Translations under genes and position numbers: made by a program | Notes under the pieces: generated by a model | The model's input: the letters and a program-made list of their open reading frames with translations, nothing else | The model's database searches: none | What the model was told of the DNA's origin: nothing | Shown here: positions 8,162 through 18,083 of the stretch, piece after piece | How positions within the stretch are numbered: position 1 is the first letter of the stretch | Layout of the letters: each line of letters starts with the position of its first letter | Assembly: GCF_004187715.1 (NCBI RefSeq) | Contig: NZ_QZWF01000008.1 | Span: 124,001-188,000 of the forward strand | DNA: 64,000 nt | Direction: 5' to 3' | From: Streptomyces sp. F001 | GTDB taxonomy: Bacteria > Actinomycetota > Actinomycetes > Streptomycetales > Streptomycetaceae

Positions 8162-9226
8162 GTGCATCCAGGAGCGTGGTGGCTCTGGTCCCTCTCCCTC
8201 GGCACCGCAGCCCCCGCACCGCCAACCCCCTCCTCCTCACCCTCCTCATCACGGTCTCGGCCTACGTCGTGATCACCCGCCGCCCGAAACCCCTTGTCCC
8301 GTTCCTACGGCGCGTTCCTGAAACTGGCCCTGGCCGTCCTCCTCATCCGCCTGGTCTTCGCCGTAGCCCTCGGCTCCCCATCCCCGCACGCACACTCTCC
8401 TCACCCTCCCCGAAGTCCCCCTCCCCCACTGGCACAAGGCATCCGCCTGGGCGGCAGGGTGACCGCCGAGACCCTGGTCTTCGCCCTGTACGACGGCCTG
8501 AAGCTGGCCACACTCCTCATCTGCGTCGGCGCAGCAAACGCCCTCGCCAGCCCCTCCCGCCTGCTCAAGTCCCTCCCCGGCGCCCTGTACGAGACCGGCG
8601 TCGCAGTGGTCGTGGCCCTGACCTTCGCACCGAACCTCATCGCCGACGCCCAGCGCCTGCGCGCCGCCCGTCGGCTGCGCGGTCGCCCGGACCGAGGCGT
8701 ACGCGGCCTGCTGCAGGTGGGACTGCCCGTCCTGGAGGGCGCCCTCGAACGCTCCGTCGCTCTCGCCGCCGCGATGGACGCCCGCGGCTACGGCCGTACC
8801 GCCCAGGTCCCGGCCGCCGTCCGCCGTACGACGGCCGCGCTCACCCTGACCGGCCTGGTCGGCGTGTGCGCGGGAACGTACGGACTGCTGACGGCGGAGG
8901 GCGGCACGTACGGCCTGCCCGTGCTGCTCGCCGGACTCGCCGCCGCGCTGGCCGGGTTGTGGCTCGGCGGCCGTCGTTCCCTGCGCACCCGCTACCGCCC
9001 CGACCGGTGGGACCTGCGCGCCGGTCTGGTCGCCGCGTCCGGCGCCGTCGTCGCCGCACTGCTCGCGCTCGCCGCCGCCTCGGACCCGGCGGCGATGCAC
9101 CCGGGCGTGGTCCCCCTGGTCGCCCCGACGCTGCCCCTGTGGCCGGCGGCGGCCGTACTCCTCGGTCTGCTCCCGGCGTTCATCACGCCTCCTCCCGCCG
9201 GTCCCGTCCCCAAGGAGCCCTCATGA
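8162..9226 (+). CDS. ECF transporter T component (CbiQ-like), two compensating frameshifts near the N-terminus
   Basis: Transmembrane scaffold of an energy-coupling-factor importer. The C-terminal part from about 8294 is intact, with the coupling motifs AAAMDARGYG and ARRLRGRPDRG that contact the ATPases, and several membrane helices. The N-terminal helices are split: AWWLWSLSLGTAA is in the main frame, the next helix (NPLLLTLLITVSAYVVITRR) is one frame back, and LSRSYGAFLKL returns to the main frame. The shifts map to a C5 run at 8211-8215 (one base short) and a C4 run at 8290-8293 (one base extra). The main frame has a stop at 8270-8272. Start uncertain; GTG 8162 is a minimum. Overlaps the ATPase gene by ATGA. 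Confidence 0.75.
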
Positions 9227-10902
9227 TCCGCTTCGAGGACGTCTCCGTGACGTACGACGGGGCAGCCGAACCCACCGTCCGGGGCGTCGACTTCGAGGTC
9301 CCGGAGGGTGAACTCGTCCTGCTCGTCGGTCCATCGGGGGTCGGCAAGTCCACCGTTCTCGGCGCGGTGAGCGGGCTCGTCCCGCACTTCACCGGCGGCA
9401 CCCTGCGGGGCAGGGTCACCGTGGCCGGCCGGGACACGCGTACGCACAAGCCGCGCGAACTCGCCGACGTCGTCGGCACCGTCGGCCAGGATCCGCTGTC
9501 CCACTTCGTGACGGACACCGTCGAGGACGAACTCGCCTACGGCATGGAGTCGTTGGGCCTCGCCCCGGACGTCATGCGCCGCCGCGTCGAGGAGACCCTG
9601 GACCTGCTGGGCCTCGCCGATCTGCGGGACCGCCCGATCGCCGCCCTCTCCGGCGGTCAGCAGCAGCGTGTCGCGATCGGCTCGGTCCTCACCCCGCATC
9701 CGAGTGTGCTGGTCCTGGACGAGCCGACCTCCGCGCTCGACCCGGCCGCCGCCGAAGAGGTCCTCGCCGTGCTCCAGCGGCTCGTCCACGACCTGGGGAC
9801 GACGGTCCTGATGGCCGAGCACCGCCTGGAACGGGTCGTCCAGTACGCCGACCAGGTCGTCCTGCTGCCCGCGCCGGGCGCCGCCCCGCTGCTGGGCACC
9901 CCGGCCGAGGTGATGGCCGTGTCGCCGGTGTACCCGCCGGTCGTCGACCTGGGCCGGCTCGCGGGCTGGTCCCCGCTGCCGCTGACCGTCCGCGACGCCC
10001 GCCGCCGGGCGGCCGACCTGCGCGCACGCCTCGACGGCCGGGAACCCGACGGCACGCCCGCCCCGCCCCCTCCGTCGAGCGCGACGCGCAGACCCCCCGC
10101 CCCCCGCCGGCTGTTCCGCAAGCGCAGCACACCCGACACCCCACCCACCCCTCACCTCGCCAACGTGCGCTCCCTCGCCGTCCGCCGGGGCCGCATCCCC
10201 GCCCTGCGCCACGTCGACCTCGCCGTCTCCCCCGGCGAGACCATCGCCCTGATGGGCCGCAACGGCGCCGGAAAGTCCACCCTCCTCTCCGCCCTGGTCG
10301 GCCTCGTCGAACCGGCGGCCGGCACGGTCCGCGTCGGCGGCGCGACCCCGCACCGCACCGCGCCCCCCGATCTCGTACGCCGCGTCGGCCTCGTACCGCA
10401 GGAACCACGGGACCTCCTCTACGCCGATACCGTCGCCGCCGAGTGCACGGCGGCCGACGCCGGCGCGGGCGCCGCACCCGGCACCTGCCGGGCCCTGGTC
10501 TCGGACCTCCTCCCCGGCATCACGGACGACACCCACCCCCGCGACCTCTCCGAGGGCCAGCGCCTGACCCTCGCCCTGGCCGTCGTACTGACCGCCCGCC
10601 CTCCGCTGCTCCTCCTGGACGAGCCGACCCGTGGCCTGGACTACGCGGCGAAGGCCCGCCTGGTCGCCGTCCTGCGCGAGCTGGCCGCCGACGGGCACGC
10701 CATCGTGCTGGCCACGCACGACGTCGAACTGGCCGCCGAGCTCGCCCACCGGGTGGTCCTGCTGGCCGAGGGCGAGGTGATCGCCGACGGCCCGACGGCC
10801 GACGTGGTCGTCTCCTCCCCCTCCTTCGCACCACAGGTCACCAAGATCCTGGCGCCGCAGAAATGGCTCACGGTCACCCAGGTCCGCGAGGCACTGACAT
10901 GA
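9223..10902 (+). CDS. ECF transporter ATP-binding protein with two fused ABC domains
   Basis: A 559-residue protein with two complete ABC ATPase domains. Domain 1: Walker A GPSGVGKST (about residue 34), signature LSGGQQQR, Walker B VLVLDEPTSALD. Domain 2, from about residue 315: Walker A GRNGAGKST, signature LSEGQRL, Walker B LLLLDEPTRGLD. This is the A1-A2 fusion typical of actinobacterial ECF systems, energising substrate import. A Pro/Arg-rich linker joins the domains (about 285-310). The start overlaps the T component (ATGA) and the end overlaps the S component (ATGA), so the three genes are translationally coupled. Regulated with the cobalamin-riboswitch operon. Confidence 0.93.
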   Translation: MIRFEDVSVTYDGAAEPTVRGVDFEVPEGELVLLVGPSGVGKSTVLGAVSGLVPHFTGGTLRGRVTVAGRDTRTHKPRELADVVGTVGQDPLSHFVTDTVEDELAYGMESLGLAPDVMRRRVEETLDLLGLADLRDRPIAALSGGQQQRVAIGSVLTPHPSVLVLDEPTSALDPAAAEEVLAVLQRLVHDLGTTVLMAEHRLERVVQYADQVVLLPAPGAAPLLGTPAEVMAVSPVYPPVVDLGRLAGWSPLPLTVRDARRRAADLRARLDGREPDGTPAPPPPSSATRRPPAPRRLFRKRSTPDTPPTPHLANVRSLAVRRGRIPALRHVDLAVSPGETIALMGRNGAGKSTLLSALVGLVEPAAGTVRVGGATPHRTAPPDLVRRVGLVPQEPRDLLYADTVAAECTAADAGAGAAPGTCRALVSDLLPGITDDTHPRDLSEGQRLTLALAVVLTARPPLLLLDEPTRGLDYAAKARLVAVLRELAADGHAIVLATHDVELAAELAHRVVLLAEGEVIADGPTADVVVSSPSFAPQVTKILAPQKWLTVTQVREALT

Positions 10903-11738
10903 CGGCCCCGTACTCCTCCCACATCCGCCAGGCCCGAGCCGTCCGTCTCGGCCCCCGCTCCCTCGCCGCCCTCGCCCTGGTCAGCGCGGTGGGCGGAGCC
11001 GCCTTCTTCTGGCCCTTCCTCGCCCCGCCGACCTCACAGATCGCGGCGCACGCGCAGGACGCCCCTTGGCTCTTCGCGGCCCTGCTGGTGCTGCTGGTCG
11101 CGGTGGTGGCGGCGACGATCTCCGAGTCGGGGCTCGGCCCGAAGGCCGTGGCCATGCTCGGGGTGCTGGCCGCGACGGGTGCGGCGCTGCGGCCGATCGG
11201 TGCGGGGACGGCGGGCATCGAGCCGATGTTCTTCCTGATGGTGCTGAGCGGCCGGGTTCTGGGCCCGGGCTTCGGTTTTGTGCTCGGCGCGGTGACGATG
11301 TTCGCGTCCGCGCTGCTCACGGGCGGGGTGGGCCCGTGGATGCCGTTCCAGATGCTGGCGATGGGCTGGTTCACGATGGGCGCGGGCCTGCTGCCGGGCC
11401 CGGACCGCCTGCGCGGCCGACCCGAACTGCTCCTGCTGGCCGCCTATGGCTTTCTCGCCGCCTTCGCCTACGGCACGATCATGAACCTCGCGGGCTGGCC
11501 CTTCATGAGCGCCCTCGCCTCGAACGTGGCCTTCGACCCGGACGCGACGGTCCCCGCCAACCTGGCCCGCTTCCTGGCCTACTGCCTGGCCACCTCGCTC
11601 GGCTGGGACCTCGGCCGAGCAGTCGTCACCGTCGTCCTGACCCTGTTCCTCGGTCCGGCGGTCCTCAAGGCACTGCGCCGCGCCACACGCCGGGCCGCGT
11701 TCGAGACGCCGGTCACATTCGACGCACCCGCTGAGTGA
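10899..11738 (+). CDS. ECF transporter S component, probable cobalamin specificity subunit
   Basis: A 279-residue integral membrane protein with about six or seven helices, including SLAALALVSAVGGAAFFWPF, FFLMVLSGRVLGPGFGFVLG and GWFTMGAGLLPG. The ALRPIGAGTAGIEPMFFLM region resembles S components of the CblT/CbrT type. Final gene of the operon that starts at the cobalamin riboswitch, so cobalamin is the most likely substrate; a precursor such as cobinamide is possible. The ATG overlaps the ATPase stop. The stop codon lies inside the 5' arm of a strong terminator stem. Confidence 0.88.
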   Translation: MTAPYSSHIRQARAVRLGPRSLAALALVSAVGGAAFFWPFLAPPTSQIAAHAQDAPWLFAALLVLLVAVVAATISESGLGPKAVAMLGVLAATGAALRPIGAGTAGIEPMFFLMVLSGRVLGPGFGFVLGAVTMFASALLTGGVGPWMPFQMLAMGWFTMGAGLLPGPDRLRGRPELLLLAAYGFLAAFAYGTIMNLAGWPFMSALASNVAFDPDATVPANLARFLAYCLATSLGWDLGRAVVTVVLTLFLGPAVLKALRRATRRAAFETPVTFDAPAE

Positions 11739-11770
11739 ACGACGACGAACCCACCGTCACTCAGCGGGTG
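11725..11770 (+). terminator. Terminator hairpin of the cobalamin/ECF operon
   Basis: CACCCGCTGAGTGA (11725-11738) pairs perfectly over 14 bases with TCACTCAGCGGGTG (11757-11770). The S-component stop codon is within the first arm. No T tract follows, which is usual in Streptomyces. Confidence 0.75.
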
Positions 11771-12075
11771 AAGCACCCCACATGACCCAGATCACCTACT
11801 ACCCTATTTAGTCGGGCAAATCGGACGCCATGACCATGTCATAATCCCCCCTGACCTGCACATTGAGAGCCACGTCACACAAAAGACCTTCACCCCAGAT
11901 GCGACCACAACTAGTAAAAGGGGTCATTGCGGACCCCTTCCTGGCCTGCTTCTCTGGATGACGTCGCACGGCGCCGACGAGCCCACAGGGCCGCGGCGCC
12001 AACGCATGCCCCCGCCGCGCACCGCGTGGTTCCGGCATGCCGCGACCGCTCCGTCCCCGACGAAAAAGGTTCAAC
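11771..12075 (+). other. Long leader of the transglycosylase gene, with hairpin
   Basis: No gene is visible. The region is AT-richer than its flanks. AAGGGGTC (11918-11925) pairs with GACCCCTT (11932-11939) around a six-base loop, an isolated stable hairpin. A CATAAT sequence near 11838-11843 could be a -10 box. I looked for the cyclic-di-AMP (ydaO) core that precedes some actinobacterial cell-wall hydrolase genes and did not find it. Confidence 0.4.
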
Positions 12076-12489
12076 GTGTCCGTCTCCTTCCTCCGCCGCA
12101 TCGCCGCCCCCAAGAAGGCCCTCACCGGCGTCGCCGTCGCCGCCGCCACCGCTGGAATGGCTCTGTCCGCCACCCCGGCCCAGGCTGCGACCACTGCTTC
12201 CCCCACCCAGGCCAAGGCGATCGCGAAGCAGATGGTCCCCGCCGAGCACTTCAACGCGTTCAGCAAGATCATCGAGCACGAGAGCGGCTGGGACGTCGAC
12301 GCCACGAACCCGTCCTCCGGCGCCTACGGCCTGGTCCAGGCCCTGCCGGGCTCGAAGATGGCCGCCGCCGGCGCGGACTGGAAGACCAACGCCAAGACCC
12401 AGATCAAGTGGGGTCTGGACTACATGAACTCCCGCTACGGCAGCCCGACCGGCGCCTGGAGCTTCTGGCAGGCCAACGGCTGGTACTGA
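12076..12489 (+). CDS. Secreted lytic transglycosylase (SLT domain)
   Basis: A 137-residue secreted protein: signal peptide to about residue 36 (ALSATPAQAA), then a single compact SLT/lysozyme-like domain. The catalytic glutamate is in IIEHESGWDVDATN, followed by GAYGLVQALPGSKM and a final WSFWQANGWY. It would cleave the glycan strand of peptidoglycan during growth or germination. GTG 12076 is chosen because the signal peptide starts there and AAAAAGG precedes it. Monocistronic: a 305-base leader upstream and a strong terminator at 12515-12548 downstream. Confidence 0.9.
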   Translation: MSVSFLRRIAAPKKALTGVAVAAATAGMALSATPAQAATTASPTQAKAIAKQMVPAEHFNAFSKIIEHESGWDVDATNPSSGAYGLVQALPGSKMAAAGADWKTNAKTQIKWGLDYMNSRYGSPTGAWSFWQANGWY

Positions 12490-12514
12490 TCAGCCCCAGC
12501 AGCACCCAAGAACG

Positions 12515-12548
12515 AGGCGGCGGCCCCCGATCCCCGGGGCCGCCGCCT
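12515..12548 (+). terminator. Terminator after the transglycosylase gene
   Basis: AGGCGGCGGCCCC pairs perfectly over 13 bases with GGGGCCGCCGCCT around an eight-base loop, 26 bases after the stop codon, followed by TC-rich sequence. Confidence 0.85.
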
Positions 12549-12567
12549 TCGGCATTCCTCCACGCCG

Positions 12568-12792
12568 TCAATCCACTGGATACCTGCTCATGTCCCGCCG
12601 CTCCGGGAAATCGAAGTTGGCATCCAGGTACTCCTCCAGGTCATGGACAAGGAGGAGCTCGCATTTCGAGAGCCCGTCGAGTCGGCGAAAGACGTATCGA
12701 GCAAGCTCTTCGGAGTTCCCCCAATCCGGGCATTCCCCTGCCGCATCCGCCTCGACGTCCAGCGGCGAGGCATAAATTTCGAAATCTTCCAT
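12568..12792 (-). CDS. Small acidic hypothetical protein
   Basis: A 74-residue protein beginning MEDFEIYASPLDVE. It is strongly acidic and has a leucine-rich segment (KCELLLVHDLEEYLD). I do not recognise a family. ATG 12792 is supported by GGTGGAGCG eight bases upstream; a longer frame to 12906 has no ribosome site and unlikely composition. GC content is visibly lower than in the flanking genes, suggesting recent acquisition. A small acidic protein of this kind could be an immunity or inhibitor protein, but nothing nearby proves this. Confidence 0.5.
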   Translation of the reverse strand: MEDFEIYASPLDVEADAAGECPDWGNSEELARYVFRRLDGLSKCELLLVHDLEEYLDANFDFPERRDMSRYPVD

Positions 12793-13091
12793 GCGTCGCT
12801 CCACCTCTGCGCCCCACCGACCTGCACACCACACATCTGGTCGCGCCAGCGTCGCATGCGACCCGGAGGCGCTGATCCTGCCGCCGCCGATCGACACGAC
12901 CCACACCCGCCCGGCCTGTTACAGCGGCGTCGGCTTCACTCCGGACCCGCAAGCGGCGGCCGAGCGCGGCGAAGTGGTCCTCGTGGATCTGGGACGCCCG
13001 TACGGAGGGGGGTGAAGGAAGGCGAGTCGAGGCTGGTCGAGGCCGGCGGCTCGCCGGAGCCGGTGAAGGACCGGACTCCGGGCTGACGTCT
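12793..13091. other. Gene-poor stretch with possible gene remnant
   Basis: No complete gene is convincing. A plus-strand frame ending at 13015 closes with GEVVLVDLGRPYGGG, which looks like the true C-terminus of a lost protein but has no plausible start or upstream domain. With the AT-richer small gene next to it, this looks like a decayed insertion between the transglycosylase and the caspase gene. Confidence 0.3.
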
Positions 13092-16000
13092 TCAGCCGGA
13101 AGGGCATGACGGGTGGAACGGGACGTCGGGGGCGTGCACCTGCCACTCCCAGTCCTCGAGGCCGCCACCGGTGATACGGCAGGCCATGCCGATGGTGTCC
13201 GCGGCGATCTTCGGGTAGTCCCCCAGGTCCCACAGGTACGCGATGCCGCCGCTGGAGGTGACCAGCGTCTGTCCGTCCGGGCCGAAGAGCACGTCGTCCA
13301 CCGTGTCCGGGTGCCTGGCGAGTTGGCCCGCCAAGTGCGGTTTCGTGCGGTCGGCCACGCTCCACAACCAGGTGGTTCCGTCCTCGCCTGCGGCTGCGAC
13401 CAGGTTTCCTTCGGGGTGGAAGGCCACGCGATTGAACCCGACCTCCTTCTCGTCCTCACGGCCCACGCTGCTCATGTGTCGAGGGTGGCGGGGGTCGCTG
13501 ACGTCGAAGAGGACCAGGGCTGCCTCTTCGAGGCCGTACATGACCGGGTCCGCGACCGCCACGAGGGTGCCGTTCGGGCTGAACGCCGTAGTGCCGGTGA
13601 GGCCGATCCGCGGATGCTGCGGGGAGGGCAGCATGACGAAACCCTTGTCGCCGGCCGACAGGTCCCACAGGCTGACGCCTGGGGAGACGTCGCCCGGCGA
13701 TGTCAGCAGACGGCTGCCGTCGGGGCTGAACGAGACATCGGCGTAGGGGGGGGCTCGGGGAAGTGAGCGGTCCTGGTCGGCCGGGCGGGGTCCGCGATGT
13801 TCCAGAGGCCGAGATCCTCGCCGTGAACCGCGAGGAGCGGCGCGTCGGGCGCGAAGGCGAGGGCCATCCCGTTCGACTGCTCCGTGGTGATCCTGCCGGC
13901 GACGCGCGGACGGTTCCGGTCGGACACGTTCCAAAGCACGACCGTCCCGTTGATGTGGGCGCTCGCCAGCAGTGTCCCGTCCGCGCTCAGGGCTATGGCG
14001 TCGACGAGGCTCTTGGTGTCGAGCAACACGGACTTCACCTTGGGGCGGGTGGGCTTGGACACGTCCCACAGGCTTGTGCCGGTACCTCCGCTGATGGCCA
14101 GCGTCCTGCCGTCGGGCGTCAGCGCCACCCGTGCCGAGGATCCGCCGCCCGGTACCTTCCCCACGACACGGACCTGCTGAGTGCTTCCCAGGTTCCAGTG
14201 GATGACCTCGGACGAATCCTCGTAGGTATTCACCGAGACCAAGGTGCGGCCGTCAGTTCCGAACCCCAGGGCGCGGATGTTCACGCCGTTGTTGATCTTC
14301 CCCTGTGCGGTCGCATGCCCCACCAGGCGGTCCTGCTGCTTGGGGGCACGCCGGTCGCTCAGGTCCCACACGGCTACGACTCCGTCCTCGCCGGCGGTGG
14401 CCAGTCGGCGGCCGTCCCGGGAGAAGGCGAAGCCCTCCACGTCGTCGGCGTGGACCGGCCATTCGACCACCTCCTCCGGGGCCGTCGGCTCGGCGATGTC
14501 GATCAGCTTCGCGGCTCGGCCGTCGATCGTGGCCAGGAGCCTGCCGTCCGGGCTGAAGGCCACGTCACCATCGGACCCGGTCACCATGTCGCCGCGTCGG
14601 GGCCGACGCGGGTCCGAGACGTCCCAGGTGCGCACGCCGGAGGTCGCGAAGGCGTTCCCCACATCGAGGAATCCGCGGGCCCGGAGTCCGTCCCCGGCGG
14701 CGGCGAGCGTACGGCCGCCAGGGGCGAACGCCAGGCCGTCCGTCTCGTACATGCCCTTCGTGACCGAGGCGCGCCGAGGGCGCCGCGGGTCGGAGACGTC
14801 CCACAGGACGAGTGCGCCGCCCTCCTCCGCCGCAACGTTCTCGTCCTCGTCCCACCAGCCGGTCGCGGCCAGCTTCGTGCCGTCATCGCTGAGGGCGAGG
14901 GTCTCCAGTGAGCCCGGCAGACCGTCGACGTGCAGCGTGGTCAGGTGTCGCGGCTCCGTGCCGGTGCGCAGGCCCGTGAGGTCCCAGAGGGAGAGGGTGT
15001 CTTCCTTGCAGCGGGCGGCGAGGATCCTGCCGTCCGGGCCGCCGAAGGACACGTCCTGGGCAGAGGAGGGCTCGCAGTCCAGCCGGGCCAGCGGGGTGCG
15101 GCGGGCGGACCCGCGGCCGACGTCCCACAGCGTCATACCGTCCTCGCCGTCCACCGTTGCCAGCGTCCGCCCGTCGGGGCCGAGCACGGTTTCATAGGCG
15201 TCCGTCGGCAGCACGGTGCCGCCCCGGAACGGGCTCCCCGCCAGCGTCTCGAAGAGCACCCGCCGGGACTCACCGGTCGGACGCAGCGCATGCGCGGCCA
15301 GTCCCAGGTCCAGCGACGTGCGCGGATCGGTCCCGCGCAGGTTCTCCGCCTCGGCCAGCAGCGCCCGGTACGTGGCCAACTCCCGTTGTTTCTGGGCGCT
15401 CCTGCGCTGCTCCTGCGCCTTCTCCTCCTGGCGTATCGCCACCACGGCCGACCCGATCGCCACCACCAGGCCGATCACCAGCGCCACGACCGCCGTCTTC
15501 AGCACCGTGACCCGCCGCCGCTCGCGTCGGCGCGCGCTCTCGGCGGCCTCCTCGCTCGCGGTCAGGAACTCCGACTCCCGCTCCGGCAGCGGACCGTGGC
15601 CGCCGGGATCCCGTAGCTCCAGCGCGGCTTGCAGCCGGCTGCCCGTGAGCAGGAACGCGGCGTCCCGGTCGGCGGCGCGCCAGTCGCCGGCGGCCGTGCG
15701 CAGCTGTTGCCGCCGCAGCAGCGTGGCGGCGTCCTCCTCGATCCAGTCGTGCAGCCGGGGCCAGGCGCGCAGCAGTGCCTCGTGGGCGATCTGCGCGGTG
15801 TCCTGGCCCACGGTGATCAGCCTGTCCTCGGCCAGCCGGTCGCGGATCTTCCGCGCGGCGGGAGGAAGGCCGTCCAGCAACGAGTCGAGCGGGACCGGAC
15901 GCCGGATCCCCGCCCGGGCGCCGGTGCCGTCCGGAGGCAGGTGCACCATCCGCAGCAGCAGGTCCCGCAGGGCCCCTCGGCCATCGTCGTCCAGCGACTC

Positions 16001-17635
16001 GTGCAGGGCTTCGCCGGTCTTGGCCACCGACTGCCAGATGCCCCCCGTGGCCTGGTATCCGGTGAGGGTGAGCCGAGTACCGCTGCGCTCCCGCCAGGTT
16101 TCGCGCAGGGCGTGGGCCAGGAAGGGCAGCGCGCCCGTTTCGTCGTCGCCGAGGCGGCCCTCGTTCAGGTCGTGCAGAAGCCGGTCGGTCAGTCCGCGTT
16201 CCAGGCCGAGCCCGACCGCGGCGGCGGGTTCCTCGACGGCGGCTCGCAGGTCCCGCTCCCGCATCGGCGGTACGTTCACCTGGCCGTGTTCGAGGGCGCT
16301 CTCCAGTTCCGGGTGGGCCAGGCAACTGCCGTAGTGGTCGGCGCGCAGTCCGAGCACGACCCGGGGGCGGGCGGCGCCGGCGTCAGCCGTCAGCACCGCG
16401 ACGAACGCGTCGCGTTCCGCGATGTCCTGGCAGTGCGTGAACAGTTCCTCGAACTGGTCGACGACCAGTAATCGGCACGGCTCGCGGCCTGCCCGCGGCG
16501 GCGGGAAGCGGCCTGCCTCCAGTGCCGTGCGTACCTCGTGCGTCTCGCGCCCCGTGGCGTCGGCCCATGCCTCGGACAGCGCGTCCATCGGGTGGGCTCC
16601 GGGCGTCGGGAGCAGCAGCGCGGGCCAGAGGTCCTCGCCGCCGTCGGCCGCGTGGCGGCGTTCGAGGCTCGCGAGCAGCCCCGCCCGCAGCAAGGAGGAC
16701 TTGCCCGCTCCCGAGGCACCGACCACCACGACCGGCTCACCCGGTTCGCTCCCGGGCCGTGCGACAGCCGTCAGCAGCTGTTCCACCAGGTCGTCACGGC
16801 CGAAGAAGTGGCCGCTGTCCTCTGCCCGGAACGGTGCCAGACCCGGGTAGGGGCAGGGCACGTCGGCGGGCGGCTCGACGGCGTCACCGCCCGGGACTCG
16901 GTAGGCGCGGTTGCGGGCGATGACCAGTCCGCCCAGCGTCCCCTCGCTCTGCCGGGCCGGGCGGACGCGCGTGTCGTCGGCGAACTCCCGGTCCAGCGCC
17001 GTGTGAAGGCGGTCCGCGGTCAGCCACGGCGGCCCTGCGGGGTCACCTTCGGTGAGCAGGCGCAGCAGTCGCCCGCTGAACAGGGTGTGCCGCTCGCCCT
17101 CGGGCGCGAAGGACAGCTCGAAGTTCGAGGCCGAGCTGAGCAGGAAGCTGCCCCGCGGCAGGGCGGAGACGAACGGCTGCCGCATGCCGCCGTCCGACCG
17201 TGGCACCTTGCCCCGTCCGGAGAAGCAGCAGTCGAGGACGACCAGGCTGCCCCCTCCCACCTCCCCCAGCAGATCGCGCAGGGTCCGGTACGGGACGGCG
17301 TGCGCGATGTTCCGGGCGGAGCTGCTGGAGCGAGTGGCCAGGTACAGCTCGTCGCCGGGGCCGAGCAGGCCGTGTCCGACGTAGTAGAGCAGCAGCGGCC
17401 CTGCCGCCTGCGCGGCGGCTTCCTCGACTGCGGCCACCACCTCGGCGGCGTCCGCACCGCCCGGGACCCGCGTCACGCGCTCGGGCTCCATGCCGCAGAC
17501 CTCGTGCAGCGCCTTCTGCAGATCGTCCAGCGTGGCATCCACGGCGGGCAGGTCGGAGAGCTTCGATCCGGGGACGTGCCTGCCCGTGCCGATCAGCACC
17601 GCGCAGGCACCGGAAGTCGCCAGGTGGCCGGTCAC
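13092..17635 (-). CDS. Caspase–nSTAND1 NTPase–WD40 conflict protein, frameshifted at a G8 run
   Basis: About 1,514 residues once one missing base is restored. Order: caspase-like peptidase with His88 in YYVGHG and Cys136 or Cys137 in VVLDCCFSG; nSTAND1 NTPase opening CPYPGLAPFRAEDSGHFFGR with Walker A GASGAGKSS (306-314) and Walker B LLVVDQFEEL; helical arm; membrane helix near 711-736; then about twelve WD40/beta-propeller repeats of the form LLASAHINGTVVLWNVSD. The reading frame breaks at 13746-13753, a run of eight G (nine needed); as deposited it stops at 13703 and the last 220 residues continue in the next frame. GTG 17635 overlaps the EACC1 stop (GTGA). Expected role: WD40 senses an invader signal, the NTPase oligomerises, the caspase executes. 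Confidence 0.88.
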
Positions 17636-17997
17636 GCCGGTGGGTCTTCCTCCGGCGGCCGCGCAAGCCGTTCCGCCAACTCGGCGAGTTCCTGCGGACT
17701 GAGGTTGCGGGTCTGCCGAGTCGTGATCTCGATCGTGCTTCCGTCGGAGCGGGTGACGGTGATGGTGTGATTGCTGCGGCGGCTCTGCACCCAGGCGACG
17801 GTGGCCCCGGCGAAGACCGCAGCAACTCCACCTGGTTCCAGCAGGGCGATCAGCGCGTCGGTCGCCGGTCCCATGGCGCCGGACCGCGGTGTCGCGGGCT
17901 CGTCCCGATGGATCCGGCCGCGCAGCTCCGGCGCGTCCAGCAACCAGCCCCGCAGTTCCTCGGCCCCGTCCGGCCACACCGTGATGACGGTACGCAT
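17632..17997 (-). CDS. Effector-associated constant component EACC1-like protein
   Basis: A 121-residue protein beginning MRTVITVWPDGAEELRGWLL. An N-terminal alpha/beta region with LDAPELRGRI is followed by a hydrophobic segment (about 50-72, LLEPGGVAAVFAGATVAWVQ) and a beta-rich tail with TITVTRSDGSTIEITTRQ. This matches the EACC1 family described as an invariant partner of caspase or other effectors in NTP-dependent bacterial conflict systems. It overlaps the caspase–STAND gene by a GTGA junction, so the two are made together. Function in those systems is unproven; it may recruit or restrain the effector. Identification is from remembered family features, not a search. Confidence 0.75.
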   Translation of the reverse strand: MRTVITVWPDGAEELRGWLLDAPELRGRIHRDEPATPRSGAMGPATDALIALLEPGGVAAVFAGATVAWVQSRRSNHTITVTRSDGSTIEITTRQTRNLSPQELAELAERLARPPEEDPPA

Positions 17998-18083
17998 GTG
18001 CCCCCGTGCGCTCGTCGTCTTCCCACCGCGATCCGCGGTTCCTGGCGATGAGAGGCTACCCATCCCAGGGACCGCGTTCCAGA

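Noticed and set aside
8273..9100. Possible minus-strand genes opposite the ECF T component
   Set aside because: Shadow frames; the plus-strand transporter motifs and GC3 pattern fit the plus strand.
11815..12075. Cyclic-di-AMP (ydaO) riboswitch before the transglycosylase gene
   Set aside because: Such elements precede related cell-wall hydrolase genes, but the conserved core is not present; only a simple hairpin is visible.
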